Shown in pieces: positions 8,704 through 16,986 of a stretch of DNA of 44,347 nt. Source of the DNA: Alphaproteobacteria bacterium (GTDB lineage: Bacteria; Pseudomonadota; Alphaproteobacteria; Rhizobiales; Rhizobiaceae); NCBI GenBank assembly GCA_016861165.1, contig BOKV01000029.1:1-44347 (forward strand), in the 5' to 3' direction. Position 1 is the first letter of the stretch, and every line of letters begins with the position of its first letter. The translations under genes and the position numbers were made by a program. The notes under the pieces were generated by a model that was not told the DNA's origin, ran no database searches, and worked only from the letters and a program-made list of their open reading frames with translations.

Positions 8704-9465
8704 TCAGAACAGCTTCAACTGGCTGCTATCGGCGCGACCGCCGGGCTTGGCGCGGCGCCGGGCGGTCGGCTGCTGGGCAGCGAGCGGCTGGCTCAGCGGC
8801 TGCTGCAGGTCGGGGCCATCATTGGCGACGCGGTTGACCCGCTGCGACACCGGGATCGCCTCGAACAGATCGGCGTCGGCCGGCGCCAGCAGGTCGGCCA
8901 CGTCGCGCGGGCGCCAGTCGCGGCAATCGAGCCAGCGGTCGAAATGCTCGGGCGCCACGACCAGCGGCATGCGGTCGTGGATGGCGGCAATCGTCGGACT
9001 TGCCGGCACGGTCAGGATGGCAGCGGTATCGATCTCGCTGCCGTCGGGCCCCGACCAGGTCTCCATCAGACCGGCGAAGGCGACGAGGCCGCCGCCGCGC
9101 GGGCGCACCCAGTAGGGCTGGCGCGGCGCCGTGCGGTCGGCAGGGCGGTGCCACTCGTAGAAGCCGGAAGCGGGCACCAGCACGCGGCGGTGCCGCATGG
9201 CGTATTTGAAGGCCGGCTTCTCGGCCGCCGTCTCAGCGCGGGCATTGATCAGCAGCCGGAACTCGCCCGGGTCCCTGACCCAGGCCGGCACCAGCCCCCA
9301 GCGCACCAGCACGCCCTGGCGGCAGCCGGCGGGGCCGGTGACGACAACGAGGATCGGCTGGGTCGGCGCGATGTTGTAGCGCGGCGGGAATTCGTCGAGC
9401 GCGTCGAGGCCGAAGGTCTCGGCCACCTCGCGCGGGCTTGCCGTCAGCGAAAACCTGCCGCACAT
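8704..9465 (-). CDS. SRAP-domain abasic-site processing protein (YedK/HMCES family)
   Basis: This 253-residue protein protects abasic sites in single-stranded DNA by forming a thiazolidine crosslink through its N-terminal cysteine. All key residues are visible: Cys2 (MCGRF, exposed after Met removal), N74 (INARAET), E104 (ASGFYEW) and H163 (AIHDRMP). The start ATG at 9465 is fixed by the need for Cys2 and by GGAGGAA about 6 bases upstream; frame extension beyond it is spurious. The C-terminal tail (about 215-253) is Gln/Arg-rich and ends SSQLKLF, resembling short partner-binding tails, though that is only a resemblance. A NUDIX gene is divergently transcribed 48 bp away. Confidence 0.93.
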   Translation of the reverse strand: MCGRFSLTASPREVAETFGLDALDEFPPRYNIAPTQPILVVVTGPAGCRQGVLVRWGLVPAWVRDPGEFRLLINARAETAAEKPAFKYAMRHRRVLVPASGFYEWHRPADRTAPRQPYWVRPRGGGLVAFAGLMETWSGPDGSEIDTAAILTVPASPTIAAIHDRMPLVVAPEHFDRWLDCRDWRPRDVADLLAPADADLFEAIPVSQRVNRVANDGPDLQQPLSQPLAAQQPTARRRAKPGGRADSSQLKLF

Positions 9466-9513
9466 AGTGGTTCCTCCAGCCCGCCCTAATAGCGGGACGA
9501 CCGGGAGCCGTCC

Positions 9514-9942
9514 ATGCCGCAGCCCAGGACCCCCAGGACCGGGGTATCGATCGCCATTTTCCGCGGCGACCGGGTGCTGCTGGTCAGGCGCGCCAAGGGA
9601 CCGTTCCGGGGGCTGTGGTCGTTGCCGGGCGGCCACCAGCGGGCGGGCGAGACGATGGCGCAGGCGGCGGCGCGCGAACTGGCGGAGGAAACCGGGCTCG
9701 CCGCCGACCGGCTGCGCTTCATCGAAATCCACGAACCAATGCGGCGCGGTGCGGACGGCGCGATCGCCAGCCACTACGTGCTCGGCGTCCACGCCGGCAC
9801 CGACACCGGCGGCGAGGCGCGCGCCGGCGACGACGCGGCGGCAGTGCGCTGGGCGGGGCTCGACGAGCTCGGCGGAATCGAATTGACGCCGCTGGCGGCC
9901 GACATCATCCGCCGCGCCCACCGCTCGATCACCGCGAAATGA
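9514..9942 (+). CDS. NUDIX hydrolase
   Basis: This 142-residue single-domain NUDIX protein has a complete Nudix box at about 40-62: GHQRAGETMAQAAARELAEE followed by TGL, matching GX5EX7REUXEEXGU. It hydrolyses a nucleoside diphosphate linked to another moiety; ADP-ribose or oxidised nucleotides are possible substrates, but sequence does not decide. The N-terminal GVSIAIFRGDRVLLVRRAKGP is typical for MutT/ADP-ribose pyrophosphatase-like proteins. It is divergent from the SRAP gene. Its stop overlaps an ATG (9939) that is in frame with the next gene, so some coupling to the DUF3179 gene is possible. Confidence 0.92.
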   Translation: MPQPRTPRTGVSIAIFRGDRVLLVRRAKGPFRGLWSLPGGHQRAGETMAQAAARELAEETGLAADRLRFIEIHEPMRRGADGAIASHYVLGVHAGTDTGGEARAGDDAAAVRWAGLDELGGIELTPLAADIIRRAHRSITAK

Positions 9943-9959
9943 TCGAATGCGATTGGACA

Positions 9960-9977
9960 AGCGGGCCGCGGCCCGCT
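9960..9977. promoter_or_regulatory. 18-bp perfect GC palindrome before the DUF3179 gene
   Basis: The sequence AGCGGGCCG followed by CGGCCCGCT is an uninterrupted palindrome located 18 bp after the NUDIX stop and 12 bp before the DUF3179 ATG. It could form a stable hairpin masking the start region, or be a dimeric protein site. It has no U-run, so it is not a standard terminator. Confidence 0.35.
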
Positions 9978-9989
9978 CCAATCGCGACC

Positions 9990-10991
9990 ATGCGAAGCAA
10001 GGCAACCTGGCGCCTGACGACCGTCCTTGTCGGCGCGCTCGTCGCCGCCCTGCTGGCGGAAGCGCAGGCGCGCGCCGATCCCGATCCGCGGCCTGCGGAG
10101 AACTGGCGCACCGACTTCTCCGTCCATTCGATCGATCTCGGCGAAATCCGCTCGGGCGGTCCGCCGCGCGACGGCATCCCGTCGATCGACCACCCCCAAT
10201 TCATAGCCGTGGCGGATGAAGCGCGGCTGAGCGATCGCGATCCGGTGATCGCCCTCGTCGCCGACGGCGAGGCGCGTGCCTACCCGCTCGCCGTGCTCAC
10301 CTGGCACGAGATCGTCAATGACGAGATCGCCGGCCGACCGGTGGCCGTGACCTACTGCCCATTGTGCAACGCGGCGATCGTGTTCGATGCGATGGTGGAC
10401 GGGCAAAGGCTCGAATTCGGCACCACCGGCCGGCTGCGCAATTCCGACCTGATCATGTACGACCGCCAGACCGAGAGCTGGTGGCAGCAATTCACCGGCG
10501 AAGCGATCGTCGGGCAGATGACCGGCAAGAAGCTGCGCATGCTGCCGGCGACGATCGTGCCATGGAACCGGTTCCGCATGCGCCACCCGCAGGGCAGTGT
10601 GCTGGTGCCCAACGATCCCGCGGCGCGCGCCTATGGCCGCAACCCCTATGCCGGCTATGATTCAGCCAGCCGGCCATTCCTCTATTCGGGCGACCTGCCG
10701 GCGGGCATCGAGCCGATGGCACGCGTCGTCATCGTCGAAGGCGCGTCCGGACCGTTCGTCGTCGCCCTCGACCATCTGCGCGAGCAGGGCCGTGTCGCCA
10801 AGGACGGAGTGGTGTTGAGCTGGCAGGCGGGCGCGGCCTCGGCTCTGGATGCCGCCGTCATCTCGCAGGGGCGCGATGTCGGCTTTGTCACGGTGACGCG
10901 GGACGGCACCGACATTGTCCATCACGTCACCTTCGCCTTCGTCGCGCACGCCTTCCACCCCGAGGTCGCAATCGAAGGCGCCGGCAAATGA
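9990..10991 (+). CDS. DUF3179 secreted protein
   Basis: This 333-residue protein has a Sec signal peptide (RLTTVLVGALVAALLAE, cleavage near ARA-29). The DUF3179 domain covers nearly all the rest. Conserved landmarks are YPLAVLTWHEIVND, the paired cysteines in VTYCPLCNAAIVFD and the FGTTGRLRNSDLIMYDRQTESWWQQFTGEAIVG block. The family's function is unknown; the CPLC motif suggests metal or redox chemistry in the periplasm. I chose the ATG at 9990 because the signal peptide begins there. An in-frame ATG at 9939 overlapping the NUDIX stop would add 17 polar residues. Confidence 0.85.
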   Translation: MRSKATWRLTTVLVGALVAALLAEAQARADPDPRPAENWRTDFSVHSIDLGEIRSGGPPRDGIPSIDHPQFIAVADEARLSDRDPVIALVADGEARAYPLAVLTWHEIVNDEIAGRPVAVTYCPLCNAAIVFDAMVDGQRLEFGTTGRLRNSDLIMYDRQTESWWQQFTGEAIVGQMTGKKLRMLPATIVPWNRFRMRHPQGSVLVPNDPAARAYGRNPYAGYDSASRPFLYSGDLPAGIEPMARVVIVEGASGPFVVALDHLREQGRVAKDGVVLSWQAGAASALDAAVISQGRDVGFVTVTRDGTDIVHHVTFAFVAHAFHPEVAIEGAGK

Positions 10992-11074
10992 CCGCCCGGC
11001 GCGACATCGCGGCCTTGCTCCGGCGGCCCGGCCCGCGCATATAGGGGCTATCCGCGCCGAACACGGACCCGACG

Positions 11075-11491
11075 ATGCGGCCTCGATCATCCCCTGCACT
11101 CCTGGCGAACCTGGCGCTTGCCCTGCTCATGGCGGTGGTGCCGGCGCGCGCGCAGGCGCCGGCGGTCGAACAGGAAGTGCGGGAACTGCCGCCCGCCTAT
11201 GAGGAGGAGATGCTGCGACTTGCCGAAATCCTTGGCTCGCTGCACTATCTGCGCGAACTGTGCGGCGCCCAGGAGGGCCAGCTCTGGCGCGAGCAGATGC
11301 AGGAGCTGCTCGACAAGGAGGAGCCGACGGCGGAGCGCCGCGCCCGGCTGATCGCCCGCTTCAACCGCGGCTACCGCGGCTATCGCGAAATCCACCGCGA
11401 ATGCACGCCGGCGGCGGCCGAGGCGGCCAACCGCTACCTGCGCCAGGGCATCCGCATCGCCGCCGAAATCCCCAATCGCTACGGCCGCTGA
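11075..11491 (+). CDS. TIGR02301-family periplasmic protein
   Basis: This 138-residue protein has a signal peptide (residues 1-26, cleavage after ARAQA) and a helical mature domain. The domain contains LAEILGSLHYLRELCGAQEGQLWREQM and FNRGYRGYREIHRECTPAAAEAANRYL, with two cysteines (in LRELC and HREC) that may form a disulfide. These stretches match TIGR02301, a conserved family of unknown function restricted to Hyphomicrobiales, so the gene also supports the taxonomic placement. It stands alone between the DUF3179 gene and the convergent fic gene. A 15-bp palindrome GGCCGCT-G-AGCGGCC overlaps its stop codon. Confidence 0.87.
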   Translation: MRPRSSPALLANLALALLMAVVPARAQAPAVEQEVRELPPAYEEEMLRLAEILGSLHYLRELCGAQEGQLWREQMQELLDKEEPTAERRARLIARFNRGYRGYREIHRECTPAAAEAANRYLRQGIRIAAEIPNRYGR

Positions 11492-11540
11492 GCGGCCCTG
11501 TGGTCCGGCAGGACCGCGCGGCAGGCCACGACGCGCTTAC

Positions 11541-12716
11541 TCAGCGCGGCAACGGCTCAGTACCGCGGGCCAGAATCACAAGGTAGGCGTCATAGACGAA
11601 CAAACGACCGCGTTGCCTTCCCGTGATTTCCCGCACGATCCCGAGTCCCATCAGATTTGCCATCGATTTGCGGACAGTCGGGGCCGAGAGGCCCAGCCGC
11701 GACGCGGCGGTCGGGACGGAGATGATCGGCCTGGTCTGGAACAGTTCGTGCACACGCAGGGCCGATGCAGCCGGCCGACCCAGGCTTTCGATCCTGCGTC
11801 GATCCATATCGAACAGGTTTAGAATTTCCCGCGCGGCGCTCGCCGCCTGCGCCGACGTCTCGGCGACGCCTTCGAGGAAGAATGCCAGCCAAGCCTCCCA
11901 ATCGCCCTTCAATCGGACTCGCTGTAGCAGATCGTAATAATGGCTGCGATGGGTCTTGAAGAAGAGGCTCAGATACAGGATCGGCTCCCTGAGGATGCCG
12001 TTCGCACACAAGAGAAGAGTGATCAGCAGCCGCCCAAGACGGCCATTGCCGTCAAGAAACGGATGGATTGTTTCGAACTGAACGTGGACAAGCCCGGCCT
12101 TGATGAGGGGAGGGATTTCCGGCGTGCCGGCATGAATGAACTTTTCAAGGTCGGACATGAGGACCGGGACTTCATTTGCGGGTGGCGGGACGAACGCGGC
12201 ATTGCTCGGGCGCGTTCCGCCGATCCAGTTCTGCGAACGCCGGAATTCGCCTGGCTGCCTGCCCGCGCCGCGCCCCTTCGAGAGCAGGATTTCGTGGATG
12301 TCGCGGATGAGGCGTAGCGAGACAGGGAAACCCTTCCGCAGGCGCGCAAGGCCATGGTCCATCGCCGCCACGTAGTTCGAGACCTCTTGAACGTCGTCGA
12401 TCGGCGCGCCGGGCGCTTCCTCGCTCTCGAACAGCAGGAGGTCCGACAGCGACGACTGCGTGCCCTCGATCTGAGACGAAAGCAGCGCTTCCTTGCGAAC
12501 GTACATATAGAGGAAGAGCGGCGTGTCCGGGAGCATGGAAGTCACCCCGTCCAGGCGACCGATCGAGCGGCTCGCTTCATCCATCATGCGGTAGAGCCCT
12601 TCCATGCGGATTGGCGGCTTGGGCGGCAGCGGGGGCGGAATGAAGGCCTTGACGCGCTCGCCCGCGACCGCCGTGACGGCGTAGCGGCCAGTCCTACTTG
12701 TGCGAGCAAGCGGCAT
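11541..12716 (-). CDS. Fic-domain protein with N-terminal inhibitory motif and C-terminal winged helix
   Basis: This 391-residue Fic protein carries the catalytic motif HPFLDGNGRLGR at 218-229, which fits AMP transfer from ATP to target hydroxyl groups. The class II autoinhibitory helix SSQIEGTQ lies at 80-87 (S/T-xxx-E-G; the glutamate blocks ATP gamma-phosphate binding). A winged-helix DNA-binding region sits at about 325-380 (VPTAASRLGLSAPTVRKSMANLMGLGIVRE). This is the standard single-chain Fic/DUF4172-like architecture. The N-terminal GRYAVTAVAGERVKAFIPPPLPP agrees with the full-length start. A 12-bp inverted repeat lies directly upstream (12728-12760), so autoregulation by the winged helix is a reasonable inference. 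Confidence 0.92.
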   Translation of the reverse strand: MPLARTSRTGRYAVTAVAGERVKAFIPPPLPPKPPIRMEGLYRMMDEASRSIGRLDGVTSMLPDTPLFLYMYVRKEALLSSQIEGTQSSLSDLLLFESEEAPGAPIDDVQEVSNYVAAMDHGLARLRKGFPVSLRLIRDIHEILLSKGRGAGRQPGEFRRSQNWIGGTRPSNAAFVPPPANEVPVLMSDLEKFIHAGTPEIPPLIKAGLVHVQFETIHPFLDGNGRLGRLLITLLLCANGILREPILYLSLFFKTHRSHYYDLLQRVRLKGDWEAWLAFFLEGVAETSAQAASAAREILNLFDMDRRRIESLGRPAASALRVHELFQTRPIISVPTAASRLGLSAPTVRKSMANLMGLGIVREITGRQRGRLFVYDAYLVILARGTEPLPR

Positions 12717-12727
12717 GTTGCGAAGCG

Positions 12728-12760
12728 ATCCTTTCCTTGGGCTCGACGCAAGGAAAGGAT
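12728..12760. promoter_or_regulatory. inverted-repeat operator candidate of the fic gene
   Basis: Perfect 12-bp arms ATCCTTTCCTTG (12728-12739) and CAAGGAAAGGAT (12749-12760) are separated by 9 bp and end 12 bp before the fic start. A third imperfect copy, GATTCCTTTCTTA, lies at 12767-12779. The right arm overlaps a TATATC -10-like element read towards fic (12758-12763). This arrangement is what a repressor site would look like. Confidence 0.55.
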
Positions 12761-12939
12761 ATAGCCGATTCCTTTCTTAGTGGCGAGGTCAGCAAAGGTC
12801 GAGGAACGCCTCTCTGTCTACGGGGGTGGAACGCGACTTCGGCAAGCGCAGACGGTCGCTCCCGAATGCCGCCACGGATCGGCCCTCGGGACGATGGCGC
12901 GCGCTTTCCAACCACGGCGAAGCATCCTAGTCTGGCGCC

Positions 12940-13626
12940 ATGGTGGAGCACGCCGCGACGCGGGCAATCTTCGCATTGGCACTCTGGGCGATGCTGGCGT
13001 CGCCGGTCGCCGCGACTGCGGCGGCGGGGGAACCGTTGCGGCTCGCCCAGAGCGAGGCGCCGGCCGATCCGCCGGAACAGGACGAGGCGGACGAGGAGAG
13101 CCATGACGATGACAGCCCTGGCCATGCCGCCAGGGACGCGACGGCGCCGGACTATGTCGTGCCCGCGGTGGAAACCGATGCCGCCAAGCTGCCCTTTCCG
13201 GTCAGGCGCATGCGCGAACTGCTGATCGAGGCGGCCAGAAGCGGCGACATCGAGCGGCTGCGGCCCTTTGTCGGCAGCGGTGACGACATGACGCTGCTCA
13301 CCTTCGGCGGCATCAGCGAGGACCCGATCACGTTCCTCAAATCGGTGTCGGGCGACCCGGACGGTCATGAAATCCTGGCCATCCTGCTCGAAGTGCTGGA
13401 GGCCGGCTATGTTCATGTCGAGGCGGGCACGGAGAACGAGATGTTCATCTGGCCCTATTTCTACGCCCTGCCGCTCGACAGGCTGACGGCGCCGCAGCGC
13501 GTCGAGCTGTTCACGCTGCTGACCTATGGCGACTACGAGGAGATGCTGTCGTTCGGCGCCTACATCTTCTATCGGGTCGGGATCACGCCGGCCGGCAGGT
13601 GGCGCTTTTTCGTCGCCGGCGACTGA
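12940..13626 (+). CDS. secreted protein of unknown function
   Basis: This 228-residue protein has a signal peptide (ATRAIFALALWAMLASPVAATA, cleavage about residue 26) and an acidic low-complexity linker (about 42-65, QDEADEESHDDD). A compact C-terminal domain runs from about 75 to 228. Its best blocks are PFPVRRMRELLIEAARSGDIERLRPFVG, DPDGHEILAILLEVLEAGYVHVE and NEMFIWPYFYALPLDRLT; the first resembles an ankyrin-like helix pair. I do not recognise a named family or a catalytic motif. It is transcribed away from fic with a 223-bp gap. Confidence 0.75.
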   Translation: MVEHAATRAIFALALWAMLASPVAATAAAGEPLRLAQSEAPADPPEQDEADEESHDDDSPGHAARDATAPDYVVPAVETDAAKLPFPVRRMRELLIEAARSGDIERLRPFVGSGDDMTLLTFGGISEDPITFLKSVSGDPDGHEILAILLEVLEAGYVHVEAGTENEMFIWPYFYALPLDRLTAPQRVELFTLLTYGDYEEMLSFGAYIFYRVGITPAGRWRFFVAGD

Positions 13627-13756
13627 CGCGAAACTTGCCAAGGGCAATCAGGATAGCGTAACCCTGATCCCGGTGACGGTGATCTGGTTGGCCGCGAAAT
13701 TCGAGGCGAAGCGGCGGCTTCCAGCAAAAAGACGGACAACAACAATGGGCGGATGC

Positions 13757-14581
13757 ATGATTGCAGCCCTCGACGACCGCGCTTTGGCGCGCGTCGGCGG
13801 GGAAGACGCGGCAACATTCCTGCAGGGACTGGTAACCTGCGACGTGGAACGGCTCGGCTCCGGCGGTGCCGCCTTCGGCGCGCTGTTGAGCCCGCAGGGC
13901 AAGATCCAGTTCGATTTCTTCGTGACGCGCCTGGGTGACGGCTTCCTGTTCGATGTGGCCAGGCCGATGCGCGACGACTTCATCCGCCGGCTCAACTTCT
14001 ACAAGCTGCGCGCCAAGGTCGCCACCGCGGCCGAGGACGGGCTCGCCATCCACGCCGCCTGGGGCGGCCCGTGCGAGGCTGCCGGCGGCATCGCCATCGC
14101 CGACCCGCGGCTCGCCGAGATGGGCACGCGCGTCTATTCGGCGCGGGCGCCGCAGGGAGAGGCCGGCGACTACGAGGTCCACCGCATCAGCCTCGGCATG
14201 CCGGAGGGCGGCAAGGATTTCGTCTATGGCGACTGCTTCCCGCACGAGGCACTGATGGACCAGTTCGGCGGCGTCGATTTTGCCAAGGGCTGCTATGTCG
14301 GCCAAGAGGTCGTCTCGCGCATGCAGCACCGCGGCACCGCGCGCACGCGCATCGTCATGGTCGAGGCCGAGGCGTCGCTGCCGGCATTCAACACCGACAT
14401 TCTGGCCGGCGGCCGGCCGGCGGGCACGATGGGCAGTTCGGCCGGCCGGCTCGGCCTCGCCAGGCTGCGGCTCGACCGCGTCAGCGAGGCGCTGGCGGCG
14501 GGCGCGCTCGTCACCGCCGGCAGCCTGGTGGTCACTGTGCGGCTGCAGCCCTGGGTTCGCTTCGGCTGGCCGCGGGAATGA
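13757..14581 (+). CDS. ygfZ: YgfZ/GcvT-like folate-binding protein
   Basis: This 274-residue protein is of the YgfZ (IBA57-related) family, which uses tetrahydrofolate to assist repair or assembly of certain iron-sulfur enzymes. The diagnostic motif KGCYVGQE is at 177-184, preceded by the GMPEGGKDF and F-P-H-E-A block typical of the GcvT fold. I prefer the ATG at 13757 because family alignments begin at IAALDDRALARV; an in-frame ATG at 13745 would add four residues (MGGC) and cannot be excluded. It heads a short rightward cluster with an HD hydrolase and the NAD regulator, a neighbourhood in keeping with core cofactor metabolism. Confidence 0.92.
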   Translation: MIAALDDRALARVGGEDAATFLQGLVTCDVERLGSGGAAFGALLSPQGKIQFDFFVTRLGDGFLFDVARPMRDDFIRRLNFYKLRAKVATAAEDGLAIHAAWGGPCEAAGGIAIADPRLAEMGTRVYSARAPQGEAGDYEVHRISLGMPEGGKDFVYGDCFPHEALMDQFGGVDFAKGCYVGQEVVSRMQHRGTARTRIVMVEAEASLPAFNTDILAGGRPAGTMGSSAGRLGLARLRLDRVSEALAAGALVTAGSLVVTVRLQPWVRFGWPRE

Positions 14582-14661
14582 GTCGCCCGCGGCCCCTTGT
14601 CAGGGCCGCGCCGCCGGTCCAGAAAGCGTGGCAGACCGCAAGAACAGCTTCGCCGCGATCC

Positions 14662-15279
14662 ATGCCCTCCAGCCGAAACGCGAACCGCCGCAACTGGCAG
14701 CGCATGCTGTCGGGCCGCCGGCTCGACCTCGCCGAGCCGTCGCCGGTCGACGTGGAGATCGCCGACATCGCCCACGGGCTGGCCCGCGTGGCGCGCTGGA
14801 ACGGCCAGACGGCCGGCGCCAACGCGTTTTCGGTGGCTCAACATTCCTGCCTGGTGCTGGAGATCGTCGACGCGCTGAAGCCCGGCGCCAGCGCGGACGA
14901 ACGCCTGATGGCGCTCCTGCACGACGCACCCGAATATGTGCTCGGCGACCTGATCTCGCCGTTCAAGGCGATGGTCGGCGACCAGTACCGGGCGCTGGAG
15001 CACAGGCTGCTCGCCGCCATCCACCTGCGCTTCGGCCTGCCGGCGCAGACGCCGGCCGACTGGAAAAAGGTGATCAAGCGCGCCGACACCATCGCCGCCT
15101 TTCACGAGGCGGTGCGGCTCGCCGGGTTTTCCGAGGCCGAGGCTCGACGCTATTTCGGCAGCCCGCGCGGCCACGTGCCGGCAGCGGGCACGCTGGCGCC
15201 GCTGGCGCCGGGCGAGGCGCAGGCGCGCTTCCTTGACGCCTACGAGCGGATAGAACAGGCTCGGGCCAGCGCCCGATGA
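14662..15279 (+). CDS. HD-domain hydrolase (YfbR-like)
   Basis: This 205-residue protein has an HD phosphohydrolase core: H61 (VAQHSCLVLE), the HD pair H87-D88 (LLHDAPEYVLGDLISPFK) and a distal Asp in IKRADTIAAFHEA. It resembles the COG1896 group that includes the 5'-deoxynucleotidase YfbR, so a nucleotide monophosphatase role is plausible but not shown. The start at 14662 keeps the conserved WQRMLSGRRLDLAEPSPVDVEI block complete; a later ATG at 14704 would cut into it. It follows ygfZ by 80 bp, and the NAD regulator follows 19 bp downstream, probably on one transcript. Confidence 0.87.
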   Translation: MPSSRNANRRNWQRMLSGRRLDLAEPSPVDVEIADIAHGLARVARWNGQTAGANAFSVAQHSCLVLEIVDALKPGASADERLMALLHDAPEYVLGDLISPFKAMVGDQYRALEHRLLAAIHLRFGLPAQTPADWKKVIKRADTIAAFHEAVRLAGFSEAEARRYFGSPRGHVPAAGTLAPLAPGEAQARFLDAYERIEQARASAR

Positions 15280-15298
15280 CGCGCGCCGCGGACGGGGC

Positions 15299-16267
15299 AT
15301 GACAAAGCAGGCAATCGAGATCGGGCTCCACGCCGTGATCGTCGCCATGATCGGCAACGAACCCTGCATCCTGCGCGTGCCGGGAAGTTCATCGGCCGAC
15401 GCGCTGCCGTCCGGTCCGTTCGATCCGCTGCAACACCGCACGATGGAGATCGGCCTGCGCCAGTGGGTCGAGGAGCAGACGGCGCTCAGGCTCGGCTATG
15501 TCGAGCAACTCTACACGTTCGGCGATCGCGGCCGCCAGCGCACGCCCGGCGACAGCGGCCCGCATTTCGTCTCGGTCGGCTACCTCGCGCTCACGCGGGT
15601 GCAGCCCGAGCAGATGCCGGCGCTGCGGCGCGCAGGCGGCGAGTTCGGCTCATGGTACGACTTCCTGCCGTGGGAGGACTGGCGGGCCGGCCGACCGGCG
15701 ATGCTGGACGAATTCGTCCTGCCGGCGATCCGCCAGTGGGCGGCGAGGGTCGACCGTTCCGCCTATGCCAGCCGCGGCCTGCAGCCCTCGGCGCGGGTGA
15801 GGATCGCCTTCGGCACCGACGGCTCGCACTGGGACGAGGAGCACGTGCTCGACCGCTACGAGCTTATGTACTCGGCCGGGCTGGTCGCCGAGAGCGTGCG
15901 CGACGGGCGCTATGACGCGATCCGGGCGGCGGGGCCGACGGGGACCGCGATGGAGCACGACCACCGGCGCATCCTGGCGACCGCGATGTCGCGGCTCAGG
16001 GCCAAGCTCAAATACCGGCCGGTCATCTTCGAGCTGCTGCCGGAGGAGTTCACGCTGACCGAACTGCAGCAGACGGTGGAAAGCATCTTCGGACGGCCCG
16101 TGCACAAGCAGAACTTCCGGCGGCTTGTCGAAAAGGCGCAACTGGTCGAACCGACCGGGGCCAGTTCCAACGCCACCGGCGGGCGGCCGGCGGCGCTGTT
16201 CCGCTTCCGCCGCGAGGTGCTGGAGGAACGCCCGGCACCGGGGCTCAGGGTCGGCCGGCGCGCCTGA
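15299..16267 (+). CDS. nadQ: Nudix-related transcriptional regulator of NAD synthesis (NadQ type)
   Basis: This 322-residue protein has an N-terminal Nudix-like effector domain (about 5-150) that lacks a canonical Nudix box, so it is probably non-catalytic. Its C-terminal winged helix is at about 235-290 (PVIFELLPEEFTLTELQQTVESIFGRPVHKQNFRRLVE). This layout matches the COG4111 NAD regulators of Hyphomicrobiales, called NadQ, analogous to NrtR. Such proteins sense an NAD-related metabolite and repress nadABC. Here nadABC lies 1.2 kb downstream with two related palindromes before nadA, which fits. It follows the HD gene by 19 bp. The symbol rests on family recognition; the effector is unknown. 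Confidence 0.85.
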   Translation: MTKQAIEIGLHAVIVAMIGNEPCILRVPGSSSADALPSGPFDPLQHRTMEIGLRQWVEEQTALRLGYVEQLYTFGDRGRQRTPGDSGPHFVSVGYLALTRVQPEQMPALRRAGGEFGSWYDFLPWEDWRAGRPAMLDEFVLPAIRQWAARVDRSAYASRGLQPSARVRIAFGTDGSHWDEEHVLDRYELMYSAGLVAESVRDGRYDAIRAAGPTGTAMEHDHRRILATAMSRLRAKLKYRPVIFELLPEEFTLTELQQTVESIFGRPVHKQNFRRLVEKAQLVEPTGASSNATGGRPAALFRFRREVLEERPAPGLRVGRRA

Positions 16268-16287
16268 CCGCCGCCCCAGCGGTGCGG

Positions 16288-16728
16288 TCAAAACACCTGA
16301 TCCGGGACGAACAGGCAGATGGTGCGCCCGTCATCCTTTCCCGCCACCGAGCACCAATGATACTCGCCGTCGGGCGAATGCCTGACGCGCTGGTCCGAAT
16401 AGGCGACCACCTCGCCAGTCGACGCGATGACATAGCCGTCCGGGCCGGTCGAGACCGCGCGGGTGGGCACCGCGCGGCAGTCGTAGCCCGAGCAGCAGTT
16501 AAAGGGATAGCTCCAGCCGGACGGCGCATCGTGGGCGCGGGCGGTGGCGACGGCGGCGAGCAGCAACACCGCCGACAGGGCGGACAGTGCAGCGCTGGTC
16601 GCGACTGCCTGGTCGCGCCGCGCGGGGCGGCGAGGCGGACGGGATGATGCGGCAAGACAGGCGGACAGAGCAGGATTCCGATCCTGTCGGACGGGATGTC
16701 GCTCCAAGGCGTGGGCCCCATGCGGCAT
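16288..16728 (-). CDS. secreted cysteine-rich protein of unknown function
   Basis: This 146-residue protein has a strong AAGGAG ribosome site seven bases before the ATG at 16728. The N-terminal 45 residues are unusually basic and Pro/Arg-rich before a hydrophobic segment (SAALSALSAVLLLAAVATARA), so the true signal peptide may begin later. The mature part has four cysteines in PFNCCSGYDCRAVP and HWCS, then ends GRTICLFVPDQVF. It resembles a small Hyphomicrobiales family with this cysteine pattern and no assigned function. It is convergent with nadQ (20 bp). Confidence 0.75.
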   Translation of the reverse strand: MPHGAHALERHPVRQDRNPALSACLAASSRPPRRPARRDQAVATSAALSALSAVLLLAAVATARAHDAPSGWSYPFNCCSGYDCRAVPTRAVSTGPDGYVIASTGEVVAYSDQRVRHSPDGEYHWCSVAGKDDGRTICLFVPDQVF

Positions 16729-16986
16729 GGCAGACTCCTTCGTTCGGTTTTGCAAGCGGGATGCCTGCCCGACCCGAAGCGTTCCGACCCATGTGCGACC
16801 GAGCGCAACCTGCCCAAATCCTGGGCGCTCGATTCCTATGCCTTGTATTTGAGCATGTTCCGACGATTCGAACCGCCTGACAAGCCGTTGCTGCGGTGCA
16901 CAATGTCGCAGGCCGCCGGTGTGACCGTGCCGCAACGGTGGCGGCCGGCGGCGATTCCGCTCTATTGCGCATCGCGGGGTGAGGCT
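16729..16986. other. 258-bp gap without a supported gene
   Basis: This is the upstream region of the cysteine-rich secreted gene. I see no RNA gene, near-consensus promoter or terminator. A GTTCGAATC string on the minus strand (near 16867-16875) looks like a tRNA T-loop but has no tRNA around it. Confidence 0.4.

Noticed and set aside
11483..11497. 15-bp palindrome overlapping the TIGR02301 stop as terminator
   Set aside because: It has a single-base centre, so no proper loop, and no U-run; short GC palindromes are common in this DNA.
16860..16880. GTTCGAATC on the minus strand resembling a tRNA T-loop
   Set aside because: No acceptor stem, D-arm or anticodon arm can be formed around it.
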